Shown here piece after piece: positions 1 through 13,238 of a stretch of DNA of 64,000 nucleotides. The notes beneath the pieces were generated by a model that worked only from the letters and a program-made list of their open reading frames with translations, was not told the origin of the DNA and made no database searches. The first letter of the stretch is position 1, and every line of letters begins with the position of its first letter. A program made the position numbers and the translations under genes. The DNA comes from Selaginella moellendorffii (lineage: Eukaryota > Streptophyta > Lycopodiopsida > Selaginellales > Selaginellaceae). The DNA is taken from assembly GCF_000143415.4 (NCBI RefSeq), contig NW_003314320.1, positions 659,753-723,752 of the forward strand, in the 5' to 3' direction.

Positions 1-844
1 CGACCAACATGTTAGAGAGCATGATAAACCATCCGACACCCACGCGGGCCGAGGTCTCGGACATTGCTATCGCTGTGCGGGAAGGTGCCGATGGGATAAT
101 GCTCTCGGGAGAAACGGCTCACGGAAAGTAATATCTCGTTCCTGCTGCCTTCTCGCTTGTCTGCTTTAAACTATTCTATTTTACAGGTATCCCCTCAAAG
201 CAGTGAGAGTGATGCACACTGTGGCCTTGCGAACTGAGGCTACACTTTCCGAGGAGGATTCACCTTGCACTCTTGGACGTGCTTTTAAGGTTTCTTTCTT
301 CTGTTTGCCATGTCCGTTTCGTAACAATTCCTTTTTCTTTGTTGTCAGAATCACATGAGCGAAATGTTTGCTTATCACGCAACGATGATGGCAAACACGC
401 TGGGAACATCGATCCTGGTCTTCACGAGGAGCGGTTTCATGGCTGCCCTCTTGAGTCATTACCGTCCCGTGGGGACTGTCTTTGCCTTCACAAACGAGTA
501 AGCTCATCCCTCTGGCTCTTTTCTACGTTGCTAACTCACAGCTCTTCTCTATTTCTCTTTTCCAGTAAGAAACTTCAAAGACGTCTGGCTTTGTACCATG
601 GTGTAAGGCCAATCTTTATGGAATTCTCGGATGATGCCGAAGAAACATTCTCTGGAGCCTTGGGCACTCTCCAAGTAAAGTTTCCAAATCTCTTCATTCT
701 AGTCATAGCATGGATTGATCATCTCTTTTCCAGAATCGAAGCTTGATCAAAGGTGGAGAACAGGTTGCTTTGGTCCAAAGTGGGAAGCAGCCAATTTGGC
801 GATCGGAGTCAACACATCACATTCAAGTTCGCAAGGTCGCTTGA
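1..844 (+). CDS. Plastid-type pyruvate kinase, 3' part of gene (partial at left edge)
   Basis: Five exon segments are visible at about 1-127, 187-289, 349-497, 566-674 and 734-844, joined by 55-70 base GT-AG introns and ending at TGA 842-844. The first segment encodes [20 protein letters not shown] followed by [15 protein letters not shown], the conserved pyruvate kinase core around the substrate and metal site. The rest is the C-terminal regulatory domain ([21 protein letters not shown], then [14 protein letters not shown]), ending [11 protein letters not shown]. Pyruvate kinase converts phosphoenolpyruvate and ADP to pyruvate and ATP. The wording of the C-terminal domain resembles the plastid alpha-type enzyme that supplies pyruvate for fatty acid synthesis, so plastid location is inferred; the transit peptide lies outside the window. 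The N-terminal part is missing only because the window starts inside the gene. Confidence 0.95.
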
Positions 845-1682
845 GAAATACTACAAAATTTTGGTCACCAAATCGAGGAAATAATTTCTTTTTGTTTTTG
901 AAAGCAATATCGTTTTGAAAGTGATCGTTTTTCTCTACATTAATTTGATCTATTCTTTCTCTAAAGCTTTGCCCATCCCTGCTATTAAACTTTGATGCTA
1001 TGGTTGCTGACTTTTAATTGACTTTGATTCGATTGTCTGCGGGAGATCCCAACAGATTCCAAAATCTTGTTACCGTTAAGTTAATCTCCTCGTCAAAGGT
1101 GTTGATCCGCCCTGGCCATTTTGTGCGCATTTAATGGGCGCGTGACACGTGTCGATGTACGCCGCCGTTAAAGCCCGCGCATGCGTTGGCGGGTTCTAAC
1201 CGCAGGATCGGCAGAATCGACGGCTGCTTGTGGGCGGGTTAAGCAGCATGTTTAGAGGTAATGAAAGCTGGCTTTGGATTAATCGCGACGCCATAGCCAG
1301 GAAGAAATTTCTTTTCTCATATAGTGTGTCTGCCTCTCAAATTTCTTGCGGCAGCTGCCGCGCGCTATACCTCCGATCTTGCTGCCACTGCTCTCCAGGA
1401 CGAATTTTTTTCTAGGGTTTCCTAGGGTTTAGCGCGCCTTGCCCGGTGGTGGCATGGCATGGTAGATTGTGAGCTCCAGATGCGTCGGTGAGCTCCAGAT
1501 GTGTCGGTGAGTTCCTACATTCTTCCCAGAAAGTCTTCTCGAAAAATTTCCCCTCTTTCTTGCGTGGCTTTGCCTCAATTGCTTTCTTGTTTGCATGCCA
1601 GGTCTCGCGATCAATGGCGCGCGCGAGGAAAATCTCTCCCAACAGATAGCTAGCGGAGGAGGAGGGATCTCTGGCGAGAGGG
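845..1682. other. Intergenic: pyruvate kinase 3' flank and kinase-gene promoter
   Basis: There is no convincing coding sequence. The right half is the probable promoter and 5' UTR of the D6PK-type kinase gene. It contains two adjacent telobox motifs near 1412-1430 and a duplicated GTGAGCTCCAGATG-type segment at about 1470-1508. Confidence 0.6.
1412..1430 (-). promoter_or_regulatory. Paired telobox motifs upstream of kinase gene
   Basis: Two copies of CTAGGGTTT lie 10 bases apart, about 260 bases before the kinase start codon. The reverse complement is the plant telobox AAACCCTA, usual in promoters of genes active in dividing cells. Function here is inferred from the motif only. Confidence 0.5.
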
Positions 1683-3656
1683 ATGGAGAGCTCATGCGGT
1701 GGCATCGAGGGCGGCATGAGAAATTGTAGCATCAGCGCTGGCGATCACGGTAAGGTGAGCGATGGCACGGCCTCGGCGAGCGATTCCAAGTCGAGCGGCT
1801 CCAAGGCGAGCGGCGCTGCGAAATCCAGCGCCCGGGGGTGCGGCGGTGGGATTGGGGGCGAGAGCGCCAAGAGCAGCGAGAGCCGGGGCTCTAACAGCAG
1901 CGCCGTGAGCGACAGCAACGATAGCAGCTGTAGCTCCTTCAGTGGCAACAGCAACAAGCCTCACAAGGCGAATGACAAGCGCTGGGAGGCGATCCAGGTT
2001 GCGAGAACTCGCGAGGGATTGCTGGGTCTCAGCCACTTCCGGCTGCTCAAGAGGCTCGGGTGTGGCGACATTGGCAGCGTCTATCTCGCGGAGCTGCGAT
2101 CTACCAGCTGCTACTTTGCGATGAAGGTCATGGACAAGGGATCGCTGGCTAGCAGGAAGAAGGTGCTGAGAGCCCAGACCGAGAAGGAGATACTCTCCTT
2201 GCTGGATCATCCATTTCTTCCCACGCTCTACACACACTTCGAGACGGACAAGTTCTCGTGCCTAGTGATGGAGTTTTGCACTGGCGGGGACTTGCACACC
2301 TTGCGCCAGCGGCAACCAAACAAGCACTTTACGGAACAAGCTGCGAGGTAAAGTACTTTTTTTCTTGCGAAAGTTTCGATTTTGATTGCTGTTCTGGCTG
2401 AGAAACTGGAACTTCGAAGCTTCCAGCTCTTTTGGAAAGAGTGGAAGAGCATGGAAGTTTTGTGCTTGCCGGTTGGATTTTTCTTTCGGAGATGCTAGCT
2501 TTGAAACTGGAACTTTGAAGCGTCCAGCACTTTCGGAAAGACTGGAAGAGCATTGCTCGTTTGGAAGTTTTGTGCATGCCTGCCAGTTTGGATTTTTCTT
2601 TCGGAGGTGCTAAAACTGGAACTTTGAAGCTTCCAGCTCTTTTGGAAAGAGTTGAAGAGCATTGCTCGTTTGGAACTTTGGTGCTTGGCTGCCAGTTTTA
2701 CTTCGTATCGGGTGACTGACAACTAGTTCGTTTGATCACACAGATTCTATGCCTCGGAAGTTCTTCTGGCACTGGAGTACCTCCATATGCTCGGGATCGT
2801 GTACAGGGACTTAAAGCCGGAGAACGTCCTGGTGAGAGAAGACGGCCACATAATGCTGTCCGACTTCGACTTGTCACTCCGCTGCGTGGTGAGCCCGACT
2901 CTCGTCAAGTCTGCTGCCTTGGACGGCGATCCTCTCCGGCGGCTGCCACTCTACTGCGTCCAGCCATCCTGCGTCCAGCCGGCGTGCATCCAGCCAGTGT
3001 GCGCGCAGCCATCGTGTTTTCTCCCCAGGCTCCTCCCGCAGATCTCCAAGAAAGGCCGGAAGTCGAAGAACGACGTCGGGAACCAAGTGAGCCCGCTGCC
3101 CGAGCTCGTAGCCGAGCCGACTGGAGCGAGGTCCATGTCCTTCGTCGGCACTCACGAGTATCTGGCTCCGGAGATCATCAAAGGCGAGGGGCACGGGAGT
3201 GCTGTGGACTGGTGGACTTTCGGGATTTTTCTCTACGAGCTTCTGCACGGAAAGACGCCGTTCAAAGGCACAGGCAACCGCGCGACGCTGTTCAACGTTG
3301 TTGGCCAGCCGCTCAAGTTTCCAGAGGCGTCCGAGGTGGGATTCCCGGCGAGAGACTTGATCCGGGGGCTGCTCGTCAAGGACCCGCAGCACAGGCTGGG
3401 ATCCAAGCGCGGTGCTACGGAGATCAAGCAGCATCCTTTCTTTGAAGGCGTCAACTGGGCCTTGATCCGATCGACCGCTCCTCCGGAAGTTCCCAGGCCG
3501 TTTGAGCCGGAAGTTGTGCGATCGACTTCCACTGCTCAAGCTGTATCAGGGGAGAAATCTGGAGGAACAGGGACAGGGGCAGGGACAGGGACTGGAGGAG
3601 CAGCCAAAGGCGACTCGAATGGATCGAGCGCTTATCTCGACTTCGATTTTTTCTAG
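1683..3656 (+). CDS. AGC-VIII protein kinase, D6PK-like
   Basis: Two exons (1683-2347 and 2744-3656) encode about 525 residues. A Ser/Gly-rich N-terminus (residues 1-95) precedes the kinase domain: glycine loop GCGDIG (about 126-131), lysine in FAMKVM (about 148), catalytic YRDLKPEN (about 242-249), and DFD in place of DFG (about 262-264), the hallmark of plant AGC-VIII kinases. A long activation-segment insertion with a repeated Cys-x-Gln-Pro pattern follows. Then come [20 protein letters not shown] and [12 protein letters not shown], and the protein ends in YLDFDFF, a hydrophobic PIF-like tail. Known D6PK relatives phosphorylate PIN auxin efflux carriers at the plasma membrane; that role is inferred. 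The single intron at the R/F junction within the kinase domain is typical of the group. ATG 1683 is chosen because the reading frame is open from there. Confidence 0.95.
2402..2712 (+). repeat. Three-copy ~105-bp tandem repeat inside kinase intron
   Basis: Copies start near 2402, 2503 and 2612 with AAACTGGAACTTYGAAGC, continue with TTTCGGAAAGA / TTTTGGAAAGAG and GAAGAGCAT, and each ends in a GGATTTTTC or GCCAGTTTTAC tail. Spacing is 101 and 109 bases. The repeat fills most of the 396-base intron (2348-2743) and explains several overlapping spurious ORFs on both strands. Confidence 0.85.
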
Positions 3657-4808
3657 CGGCATCATGCTGGAAAAGGTAGAAAAAACCACTTTTTTCTCTC
3701 TAGCAGCATCGGCAGTGGCAGCAGCAGCAGCAGCAGCAGCGATTTTTATTTATAGTTCTATAAATTTGGATCGATCGAAGAACAAGGAGACGATTGACGA
3801 AGCTGGTGTTGCTTGTAGGTGAAAAAAACGAAAGAAAAAAAATCCCAGGCGTGACACGGAAGTGACTTGCTCGTTGTCTCCTTTGTTCTTGCTTTCTCTT
3901 GATCTCTACGCTCTCTATTCAGGTGTATATTATATAGTGATCTCTCCAAAGGCGGCAGTACTTCCATTTATACCAAGACGCCTCTTCCGGGAACTTGGGA
4001 AGAACAAGGAAAAAAAAAAATAATCAATCTTTGTCAAAAGCTTGGTGGTTTGTACCTTGGTGAAAATCAGATTTTTTTACTCGTGGTGTCGGTAGAAGTA
4101 TACGGTGGGAGAGATCGAGATGTTTGCTGGTCCCTTTGTGTGCTTTGCAGGATCTTGTCCCGGCACTGTTTGCTAGCTGCGCGAATGGCAGACCATGTGG
4201 TGCGGGCGGAATATTCGACAGGCGGTGACGGAATATTTAGACGGGGATGGATATTCCGGTTACCTACGAGGAGGGACACTGTTCTTGATTATCGTCTCTC
4301 AAAGCACACGAGAAGATGGATGGAAGGCGCGATTTGCCAACAATGGGGGAGCTTCCAGGCGATGGTGCGTAGGGTTGCTTCTCGGCAGCGAGGCGGCGGA
4401 GCTAGCATCGATTGTCCGGTGAGCGCTGCGTCGGTCTAGGCTGGGAGCGATCGATATAGCGCCTTGCGCTTAGGGCTTTTGGACGAATTTGTGGGAATTC
4501 CTGGCGAATTCCTGGCAGCGGCTAGGCAGCGGCTTGTGGTTGGGAAATTTCGGTAGCGCAGCTCTTAGCTAGCAGGGATTTCCAGCACCGAGCGGGAGTT
4601 TTAGAACAGGTGATGAGAAATCTTGTGGCAGTGGCGCGATGTGGGATCGGGATAGAATCACCAGCGGCGGCTAGGCAGGAAAATCTCTGGGAAATATTGC
4701 ATGGGATGGAGTGGCGGCTCGCGGCGCGTTTTATAATGCCTTGAGAAGAGCCGGGTTTAATTTTTCTTTCCTCTCTTCCTACGTCTATGGAGGTTTTGTC
4801 CACACGAC
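3657..4808. other. Intergenic: kinase 3' UTR and DENN-gene promoter/5' UTR
   Basis: No supported gene. It holds a CAG-type trinucleotide run (about 3718-3742) in the presumed kinase 3' UTR, an A-tract near 4009-4022, and GC-rich sequence up to the DENN start codon. Confidence 0.5.
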
Positions 4809-7800
4809 ATGGATGATATGGAAGCAAGCGAAGCATCTTCCACTCCAGGTAACAGCGAGCCGCCGGAGCAACGCTCGTTTCTTGCGCAGACCACTGAAGA
4901 AGTTGCCAGAGCCGCCGTAGCGGCCGCTGCCGCGATCAGGCCTCGACCATCCATTGTGGTTTCGTCCAGGCATCCGGTTGATAGCAGCAGTGCGTTCCAG
5001 AACAACAATAGCTTTAACAAATGGAGGCGCCAGCTTCAAAAGGTGTGGAAGTGGGGCTTGTACCCGCGTGAAGGTGGCAAGAAGAGCTCTTTCAATCCAG
5101 AGCTGCTGACCAAACAAAAGCGCCAGTGGATCGAGCTGCAGCTTCAAGCGTTGGTAAAGCAAAAGCTCTTGGATTGTCTCTCTTTTTGACGCATTGCTGC
5201 AGGAGAAGAAGCAGAAGAAGGAACCAACCAGCATCTTTGAGCATTTTGTGGTGGTCGGCTTGCATCCCGAGACTAATGTGGAGGTTGTGGAGGCCGCGTT
5301 TGCGAAGAAGAAGGCCTGGGAGAGGAATGTGGAGAAAGCTGAGCGGCTGAGCGAGGCCGATCGGCAGTATCGCGGTGCTCCGGCTCCTACGTTGGAGCCT
5401 CAAGTAGGTGATTATTGTTTTCATGCATCTCGTTTGCTTACGTATCGATTTTGAGATTGCAGGTACTCTTCAAGTATCCTCCAGGGAAACGTCTACCTTT
5501 AAGAACCAAAGATCTCCCATCGTTTTGCTTCCCGAGTGGTGTCGAAGTACGTGCGTATAGTAAGCTTGCCTAGCTGTGACTGAACGAACTCTTTGATTGC
5601 CTGTAGGCCAAAGTCGTTGAGCGGACCCCTTCCATGAGCGATTTGAACGAGGTCGTTTATGGACAGGTACTGAGACTTTTTGTTCTTTCAGTTTTATTCA
5701 CTTTTATCATTTGCAGGACCATCAGGTGCGAGATGATCTGTCTTTCGTTTTTGTTCTCAAGGTGTGTAAAAGCTCTCTCAATCATAAAAAGCTACATCGT
5801 ATTAAGTTTGCAGGTAGCAGATAATGCAACGCTTTATGGAATCTGCATTTTCGTTCGCGAGATTGTTCAAAGGGCGCCAGGATTTTTTTCAGTAAACACG
5901 CCCTTATCGTCGTCCAGGTTGACGCGAAGCCGGTTTCTGGTCTCCGCACCCCGATGCTACTGCATTCTCACGAAGCTTCCTTTTTTCCACCTACATTTTG
6001 AAGTATTGCAGAGGTACGTGCTAAAAGAGCGAGTGCTCTACGATTGCTAATGGTTTTTTCTTCTCTGGCAGTATTATTGCACAGGAGCGGCTTGATCGGA
6101 TCAACCAATGTGTTAGCGAAATGAAGATATCCGACTACGTGCCTCCACTTGTTAAGCTCGGAAGTAAGGCAAATGGGAAAGCCAATTCCCCAAGGGATGA
6201 CGATGAGGACGGCTGGATGGAGAGTGCAATTCCCGTCGAAGACGTTCTAGGGGCAACAGCAGCAGCTGCGGGCTTGATTTCCGAGAGCGAGATGAACTCA
6301 TTTTCTTCTCTGAAGCACTCTAGCTTCTCCGAGAGAGACACTGAGTCGGGAGAAAGTGCTGAGATTTGTGCGACTGCCGAGAGTAGAGAATCAAACGGGC
6401 ATATGGTGGAACAGAATGAGTCAGAGTTGCAAGCGTCTTCGCCAGATGATGTCCTTGCGAGCAGTACTGTGGATACGCCTCCGTCACACCGTGGCCATGA
6501 ACGAGCTGAAAGCTCCGACTCCATTTACAGGTACGCCGTGCAAACACGTTCTAATGATGTACGTCTCACTCGTACTTTTACTGTGGCAGTGTTGTGGAAA
6601 GCTGTACTCAAAGCCTGGATTCTGACGAAGAAAATTGCGAGACAAGCGGTTTGGGTCAGGATGACATCGGTGTAGACTCTGTTTTCAAATGGGCCGAGGT
6701 GCTATCAGTTGTTTTCATTTATCTTATATTTTACATGTTCTTCTCTTTTCGCCTTCAGGAAAATAACTGTGACGCGTTGCGTATAATCTGTATGTATTAC
6801 CACCTTCCAGTACCTCCCAGAGGCAGTCCGGTGTTTTTCCGGCCTCTCGACCATCTACAACCTTTGAACTTTGTCAGACCTCGGGAAGCAACCGACGATC
6901 CAGATGGATCGAAGAGCGGCCTGGAGCTAGCTGAGGTAACAGTGTTTTATAGTTTCATCTGATTCTAAACCTTGGACGCGTTCAATATAGGCCCACGAAA
7001 CTGCAGCGGCGGAAGAAGAGGCCATTCTACTGTCGCTGTGGACTGTGTCTACCGTGTGCAGATCACTCTCCCTTGATACCGTGGGTTTATTTGATACCCA
7101 GTGCTTGCAGTGCTATCTAACTGTTTTTCTTGGCAGATACTCTCTATGGTTGCTGGAGCTTTACTCGAGAGACAAATGGTGGTTGTTTGTCCGAACGTTG
7201 TAAGTGGCATGGATTTATTTGCAACAGTTTCTCAGGTTTTGTCTGCCGCAGGGCATTTTATGTGCAGTTGTACTCTCCATAATCCCCATGCTGAGACCAT
7301 TTCAATGGCAGAGTCTACTGCTGCCGGTAAGTTTTAATTACGTCATGCCCGTTATCCCGAGCTTTGGCACAGGTACTTCCATATAAAATGCTGGACTTTC
7401 TCGACGCCCCGGTGCCTTTTGTAGTAAGTCATTACCTCTGTTTACATCTATTGGTGGTAGTGACTATAACTTCTCCAGGTTGGCGTCCAACACAAAAGCT
7501 CTGAAGTGCGCTCCAAAATTTCCAACTTGATGCGTGTGAATGTATATAAGAACCAGGTATAAGCTACTGCGTTTGATGCTCTCTTGGCTGAAAGCTTCCT
7601 TTCGTTCAGGTGACTGTGTCTTACTTGCCTCAGTTGCCGAGACAGAGAGAGCTGGTAGCGGCACTGGAAACGTATCACTCCGAGCTCGCGGCTGTGGACT
7701 TTAAAGCAAAGAGACATCCAGTCCACGAGTACACGGAATCACAGGTAGTTTGCTCCGGTTGGTGCGACTGAACGAGAGATGGTTTCGGCATTGCAGGCAC

Positions 7801-8147
7801 AGGCAGCGGATGGCTTTTTGAAGACTCTTAGAAGCTACTTAGAATCGCTATGCGCGGACGTGCGCGCTCACACGATCACAAACGTTCAATCTAATAACGA
7901 CCGAGTAAGTCTCTCCGGCTTGTTGTATCATCTAACGACGCATATCCCGTCCAGGTCTCGTTGCTTTTGAAGGAGAGTTTTATTGATTCCTTCCCCAGCC
8001 GAGATCGTCCTTTTATCAAGGTAACACAAGATAGTACTTACTACAGTTTTCACAAGAAAACTAAAAGCTCGTTCTACTACTTCGCAGCTGTTCGCTGATA
8101 CTCAACTCTTTTCGGTACATACTGACGCCGTTCTATCGAGCTTTTGA
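4809..8147 (+). CDS. DENN domain-containing protein (Rab GEF-like)
   Basis: About 18 short exons from ATG 4809 to TGA 8145-8147 give roughly 800 residues. Exon ends fall near 5153, 5403, 5546, 5666, 5761, 6013, 6530, 6698, 6935, 7080, 7199, 7326, 7423, 7556, 7744, 7904 and 8020. The upstream DENN part is FEHFVVVGLHPETN and VLFKYPPGKRLPL. The core DENN part is LLERQMVVVCPNV followed by GILCAVVLSIIPMLRPFQWQ, and DFLDAPVPFVVGVQ. The dDENN-like tail reads QAADGFLKTLRSYLESLCADVRAH and LLLKESFIDSFPSRDRPFIKLFADTQLFS. DENN proteins act as guanine-nucleotide exchange factors for Rab GTPases in membrane traffic; the plant target is unknown. An acidic, Ser-rich linker (exon 7, about 6120-6530) separates the upstream and core parts. 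A short 190-bp gap separates it from the convergent CFIm25 gene. Confidence 0.93.
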
Positions 8148-8337
8148 TAAGTGTACACTGGCAGGCTTGTAATTTTTTTCTTTCTTTCTTGGTTCCCTCA
8201 CACTTTTATCCAGCTGACGGGGTGTATCTACATATAAAAGAGAAACTTTTGAGACAAAAATAGCCACTCATATAGTAAGTTAATAGTTTTACAAAACGGA
8301 GAAAAAAGAAGAAAAAATTCACCCAGTTTGGCGGAGT

Positions 8338-9355
<1,018 letters not shown>

Positions 9356-9542
9356 CGCTCGCGCCTCGCGCTCTTCTTTCTAGGGCTCCTGGCAAAAACC
9401 CGAGCAAAGAAATCGCCACCGTCGGTTCTCGTGCAATCCCAGCCGTCAATCGCCCAACGGTCGAGATTTTCTCAATCACAGCCGTCGGACACCAACAGCC
9501 ACGATATCCCTTGTACAAAACAACGAGCGAGAAAATTTGTAT

Positions 9543-11730
9543 TTAGACCGCTTTCACAGTGAGGCCGCTGGGATGGTGGTGGTAGACTTCGTCCCTGGAA
9601 GGCATTTCCAAGCAACAATTAGCTCCCTGAAGCCCACCTTGGAGGACGCTACTGGAGCTATAGTCGACGTTCATGCTAAACGCTCCAACGCTTCCGTGCG
9701 ATGAGCAGTCTGTCAATGCCGGCGAGAATGGCCTCGAGTTGTCTTGGACAGCAAGCTGCTGAAGCCTCGATCTCGCAAGCTTCGATGCCAATTCACCGTC
9801 CCCTACCTGTGGTTGTGTTTTTCGAGCACGGAGTGAGGAGGCAGTCGAGAAAAATGAGAGCTTTACCTTGTTGAGAGCTGCCATTTCCACGTCTCGAGCC
9901 GTCACTCCCCGCTTGACACGGTCCCGGACTTGCGTGCGTCTCAACGTCTTGAGCTCCTCCTCCAAGCCGACCTTTTCGCTCTTGAGCTTGTTGATCTCCA
10001 TCAAGAGCTGGTTCACCGTGTTCATCAAATCCATCTTTTCTGGTGGTATGCGGCCGTTGCGTGGTTGCCGGACCAAGAACTGGATATATAAAACACGAAG
10101 CTCGCTCAGAGAGATGGACAATCAAAAGAGAGAAAGAGAAAAAAGCTTTGTACCTTTTGGTTGAGCTTCAAAGTTTCGAGCTCTGTTCGGGCTTTCTCGT
10201 TATCCTGTGGTGCCAGAAAAGCAAATAAGAACGCGATGAAAACCAAAGAGCAAATTCTGGAAATAAACAGCAAACCTTCCGCAGTTGGAAAACTTGAGAA
10301 ACCAGCTGAGATCGCGCACTGGATTCCTCCTTGAGGCTGGCTTCTAGCATGGCCCTGGATGCCTCGACAGAATGGAGCTTGTCTTGCAAAGCTGTTAGCT
10401 CCTTCTGGACTTCCATAAGCCGTCCTTGACCTTGTTGCTCTTCCGTTTCATACATTTTTAGCTTAGATTTTAATTGCTGCACTTCGGCATTGAAGAGTTT
10501 CTGTAGAGCACAACAACGTCACGTTCTCGTTGAATAAGAACAAAGAATGTTTCTGGTAGACAGATAGCAAATAGAAACAAAAACAGACAGTACGCACCTG
10601 CAAGGACTGTAACTCTTGGCGAAGTAAATGCTTCTCAAATCCAGCCTCGTCACCGCTAGGCACAGCTTGGCCCGTTGGCTGCTTCTTATCCCGCGTCAGC
10701 TGCATCTCGTTGCGCAACTCCTCATTCTCTTGTTTCAACTGCGATCCCCCATTAACGGCAACGTCAAAATCTATCAAGCACACAGGAAACAAAGCTATAA
10801 ACTAAAGACCTTTCCGCGAATGAGAACGAGTGTGTCGTTCTTTGCGTCCACAATCACCCTTAATAAAGTCAAGCTGTTCTCCAATCTCGTCAGCTGCAAG
10901 GGAAAAAAAACAAGTCATACACAGTACGTGAGCATCAACCTGTGATCTTATCTATATCTCTCCTTTTGCTTGCACAAGAGAAAAAAAAAAATCAAAATTC
11001 TCGTACCTGTTGCATGATAAGTCTGCCCTCTCCAGAATCTGGTGCTACTTTTTGCGGCAACTTGCCGACTTCAAAACCGGAAGGCTTAAAAGTAGGAAGA
11101 ACGTGTCGTTGGAAGCTGTCCACGGAATCCGCGAGGCTGCTGACAATCGCTGTGCTCTTGCACAGAGCCTCCTCCAAACTCCGGATGTGGTCGGCCATTC
11201 GAGACTCTTGAGAGCCGGCGTTGTGCCTGGCCTCCTCGAACGCACGCAGCGCCTCCTCCTTCTGTATGTGCAGTTCATCCCTCTCGTTGATCACCTCCCG
11301 CAGCTGCGCCGACGTGCCTTGCAACAGTGACTTGAGCTGCTCCACCTCGCACTTGAGCTGCGAAGTTTGCGACTGGACGAGTGATGACACCTCCGCGTCA
11401 CGGTGCTGTCGCAGCCTCTGGAGCTCAATCCTCTGAAATGAGAGAAAACGAATCACTCCTTAAAAGTAGCTACTTGAAAGAAGAAAAGCTCACAGCAAAC
11501 TTGTAAAGTACCTGGTTTTTCTCCCTGGCGATGACATCGTTAAGCTGGCACCTCAACAAATCGTTCTCGTTCCTCAGCGACTGGGACAACACGCTTTCGA
11601 CGTCTGTTAACTTGGGCTGGACTTTCTTCTGCAAATCCAATCGTGTCACCAAAAAAATAAAAATCCAAAATGTGGCACTCACATCTGGTGTAGATGATCT
11701 GTCGCCAACAACACTCCGATTTCCATCCAT
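9543..11730 (-). CDS. Coiled-coil protein of unknown function
   Basis: About nine or ten exons on the minus strand run from ATG 11728-11730 to TAA 9543-9545, giving roughly 500 residues. The protein is mostly heptad-rich helix: LTDVESVLSQSLRNENDLLR, then LKCEVEQLKSLLQGTSAQL, REVINERDELHIQKEEALRA, RLMEVQKELTALQDKLHSVE, and MDLMNTVNQLLMEINKLKSE. The C-terminal 85 residues are low-complexity and end HHHPSGLTVKAV. I see no enzyme motif, membrane segment or known domain, so no role is assigned; a scaffold or tether is one possibility. The chosen ATG follows a good acceptor, and a GTAAGT donor upstream near 11880 suggests an intron in the 5' UTR. An upstream ATG near 12012 opens a short frame that stops before this exon. 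Confidence 0.75.
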
Positions 11731-13238
11731 GTCTGCATCAAAACAATCGTCAGGATCCAGCACCACTCACGCTAAAATACATTTTTTCCTTCTCTCCTCG
11801 TGGATGGGAGCAAAGCAAACTAGGAGGAGGAATTACACATAGGCGACATGATCCGCCCACTGGGAAAAAAACCGAACTTACGCTGTGTGCCCTAAACCTA
11901 TTTTACCGGTTAGGGCAAAAGTGGGCGCGCCGGAAGAGCGCCGCAACCTCATGGATCCACAATGCGCGGCGCCGAGGAGGAGGAGAATCGAGAAAAACTC
12001 TGCCCTGATTCATCGCGGTGATTGACCGAGCAATCGATCGCGCCGGCCACAGCGCGAAACTCTTTTTCTCCCGTTCTAGCCCTAAAATAAATTCGGACCC
12101 CCTTTCGCGCGCTAGAGCAAAGGGGTCGCTCGATCGAATCCTGCCACTGCCTGCCGTAAAAAGAATGAAAGTTACAGTTACGGTCGGGGCATAGTTGAAA
12201 GAATCTAGGTTAGCGTGTCACCGAATATGCCCTCCCCCGAGGAAGAGGAGAGAATCGCAGAGAGAGGGGGGCGGGGAGGGGGAAATTGTATCCTCGGGAA
12301 CTCTGAATCGCGGCAATGGAATCCAAGGCGCGAGTAGTAATTCCATCCTCCTCTTCTCTCTCCCTCCTCCCCTCCTCTCTCTCGCTCGGCCGGAGGAATA
12401 TATAGAGGGGATGAGGGCTTGGATTCGTTTCGCGATGCCCTACGGCAATTCCTCGCGCGCTTGTTCTTCCTGTTCTCCTTCGTGTTCTTGCGCTAGATCG
12501 GCGCTGCGATAGCAAGAATTGGGGTGACAATCGGCAATGCGGGAAACAGAGTGGGGTGTTTGACCACCGCTCTCCTCTCTCTTTTTTATTCCTTGATTGA
12601 TCCCCTCTCCTCTCGCTTTCTCACAATATCACGGCAGCTGGGTCCGTGATCCACGGCGGCCTCCTCTAGCGCGTCGATTTCGTGTGGCCGGCCAGCGCAA
12701 TTCTCCCTCTCCCCCTTCCAATCGCGCCATTGGGGTTCTTGGTGGAATTTCTCGCCATTGCTGTTCTTGCGCTAATGGTTATCATCGAGCAACGCGTCTC
12801 TTCTATGTCACCGTGGAGGCCAGATCGTCGCGGCTCAAGAATTGGTAGCTTCAGATCTCCCAGGATCCAGGGATCATCGCCACAATTCCAGGTAAATCAC
12901 TGAGACTTCTTGTTTAGAGAATCTACACGTACCACCACTACTACTACTACTACTGCTACTGCTCCGGCTACTACTTCTCCGCCGAGAATTTTTTTCTTCG
13001 ATCGACTGCATCATCCTTCTTCATCAGCCATACATACAGTCTCGTCGGTTGAGTCGGCCCATCAGAAACTAGAAATTCTTCGCCAGCCATCGCAGATCTT
13101 CTCACCAGCCAGTCCAAAAATACTTCCTTACGCCTCCCAAAAATTTAACGCGCAGAGAATCATTCAAGTCCGACCGCTACAGATCAAATTCTTCTTCTTC
13201 CCGAGAGTCAAGTTCTATAAAGAGCTCCCCTTGAAACG
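11731..13238. other. Divergent intergenic region between coiled-coil and SEC14 genes
   Basis: The left part is the probable 5' UTR/promoter of the coiled-coil gene, with CCCTAAA-type boxes. The right part holds a CT-rich tract (about 12340-12385), a TATA box at 12399 and a long leader with short upstream ORFs before the SEC14 ATG. Simple ACTACT repeats occur near 12937-12972. No further gene is supported. Confidence 0.55.
12399..12404 (+). promoter_or_regulatory. TATA box, probable SEC14 promoter
   Basis: TATATA followed by GAGGGG lies just after a CT-rich tract and faces the SEC14-like gene. The ATG is about 835 bases further on, so the transcript would have a long and probably spliced leader. 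The assignment is inferred. Confidence 0.4.

Noticed and set aside
11470-11766. Upstream start at 11766 for the coiled-coil gene.
   Set aside because: The codon there is GTG and lies in the probable 5' UTR intron; the ATG at 11730 directly follows a good acceptor.
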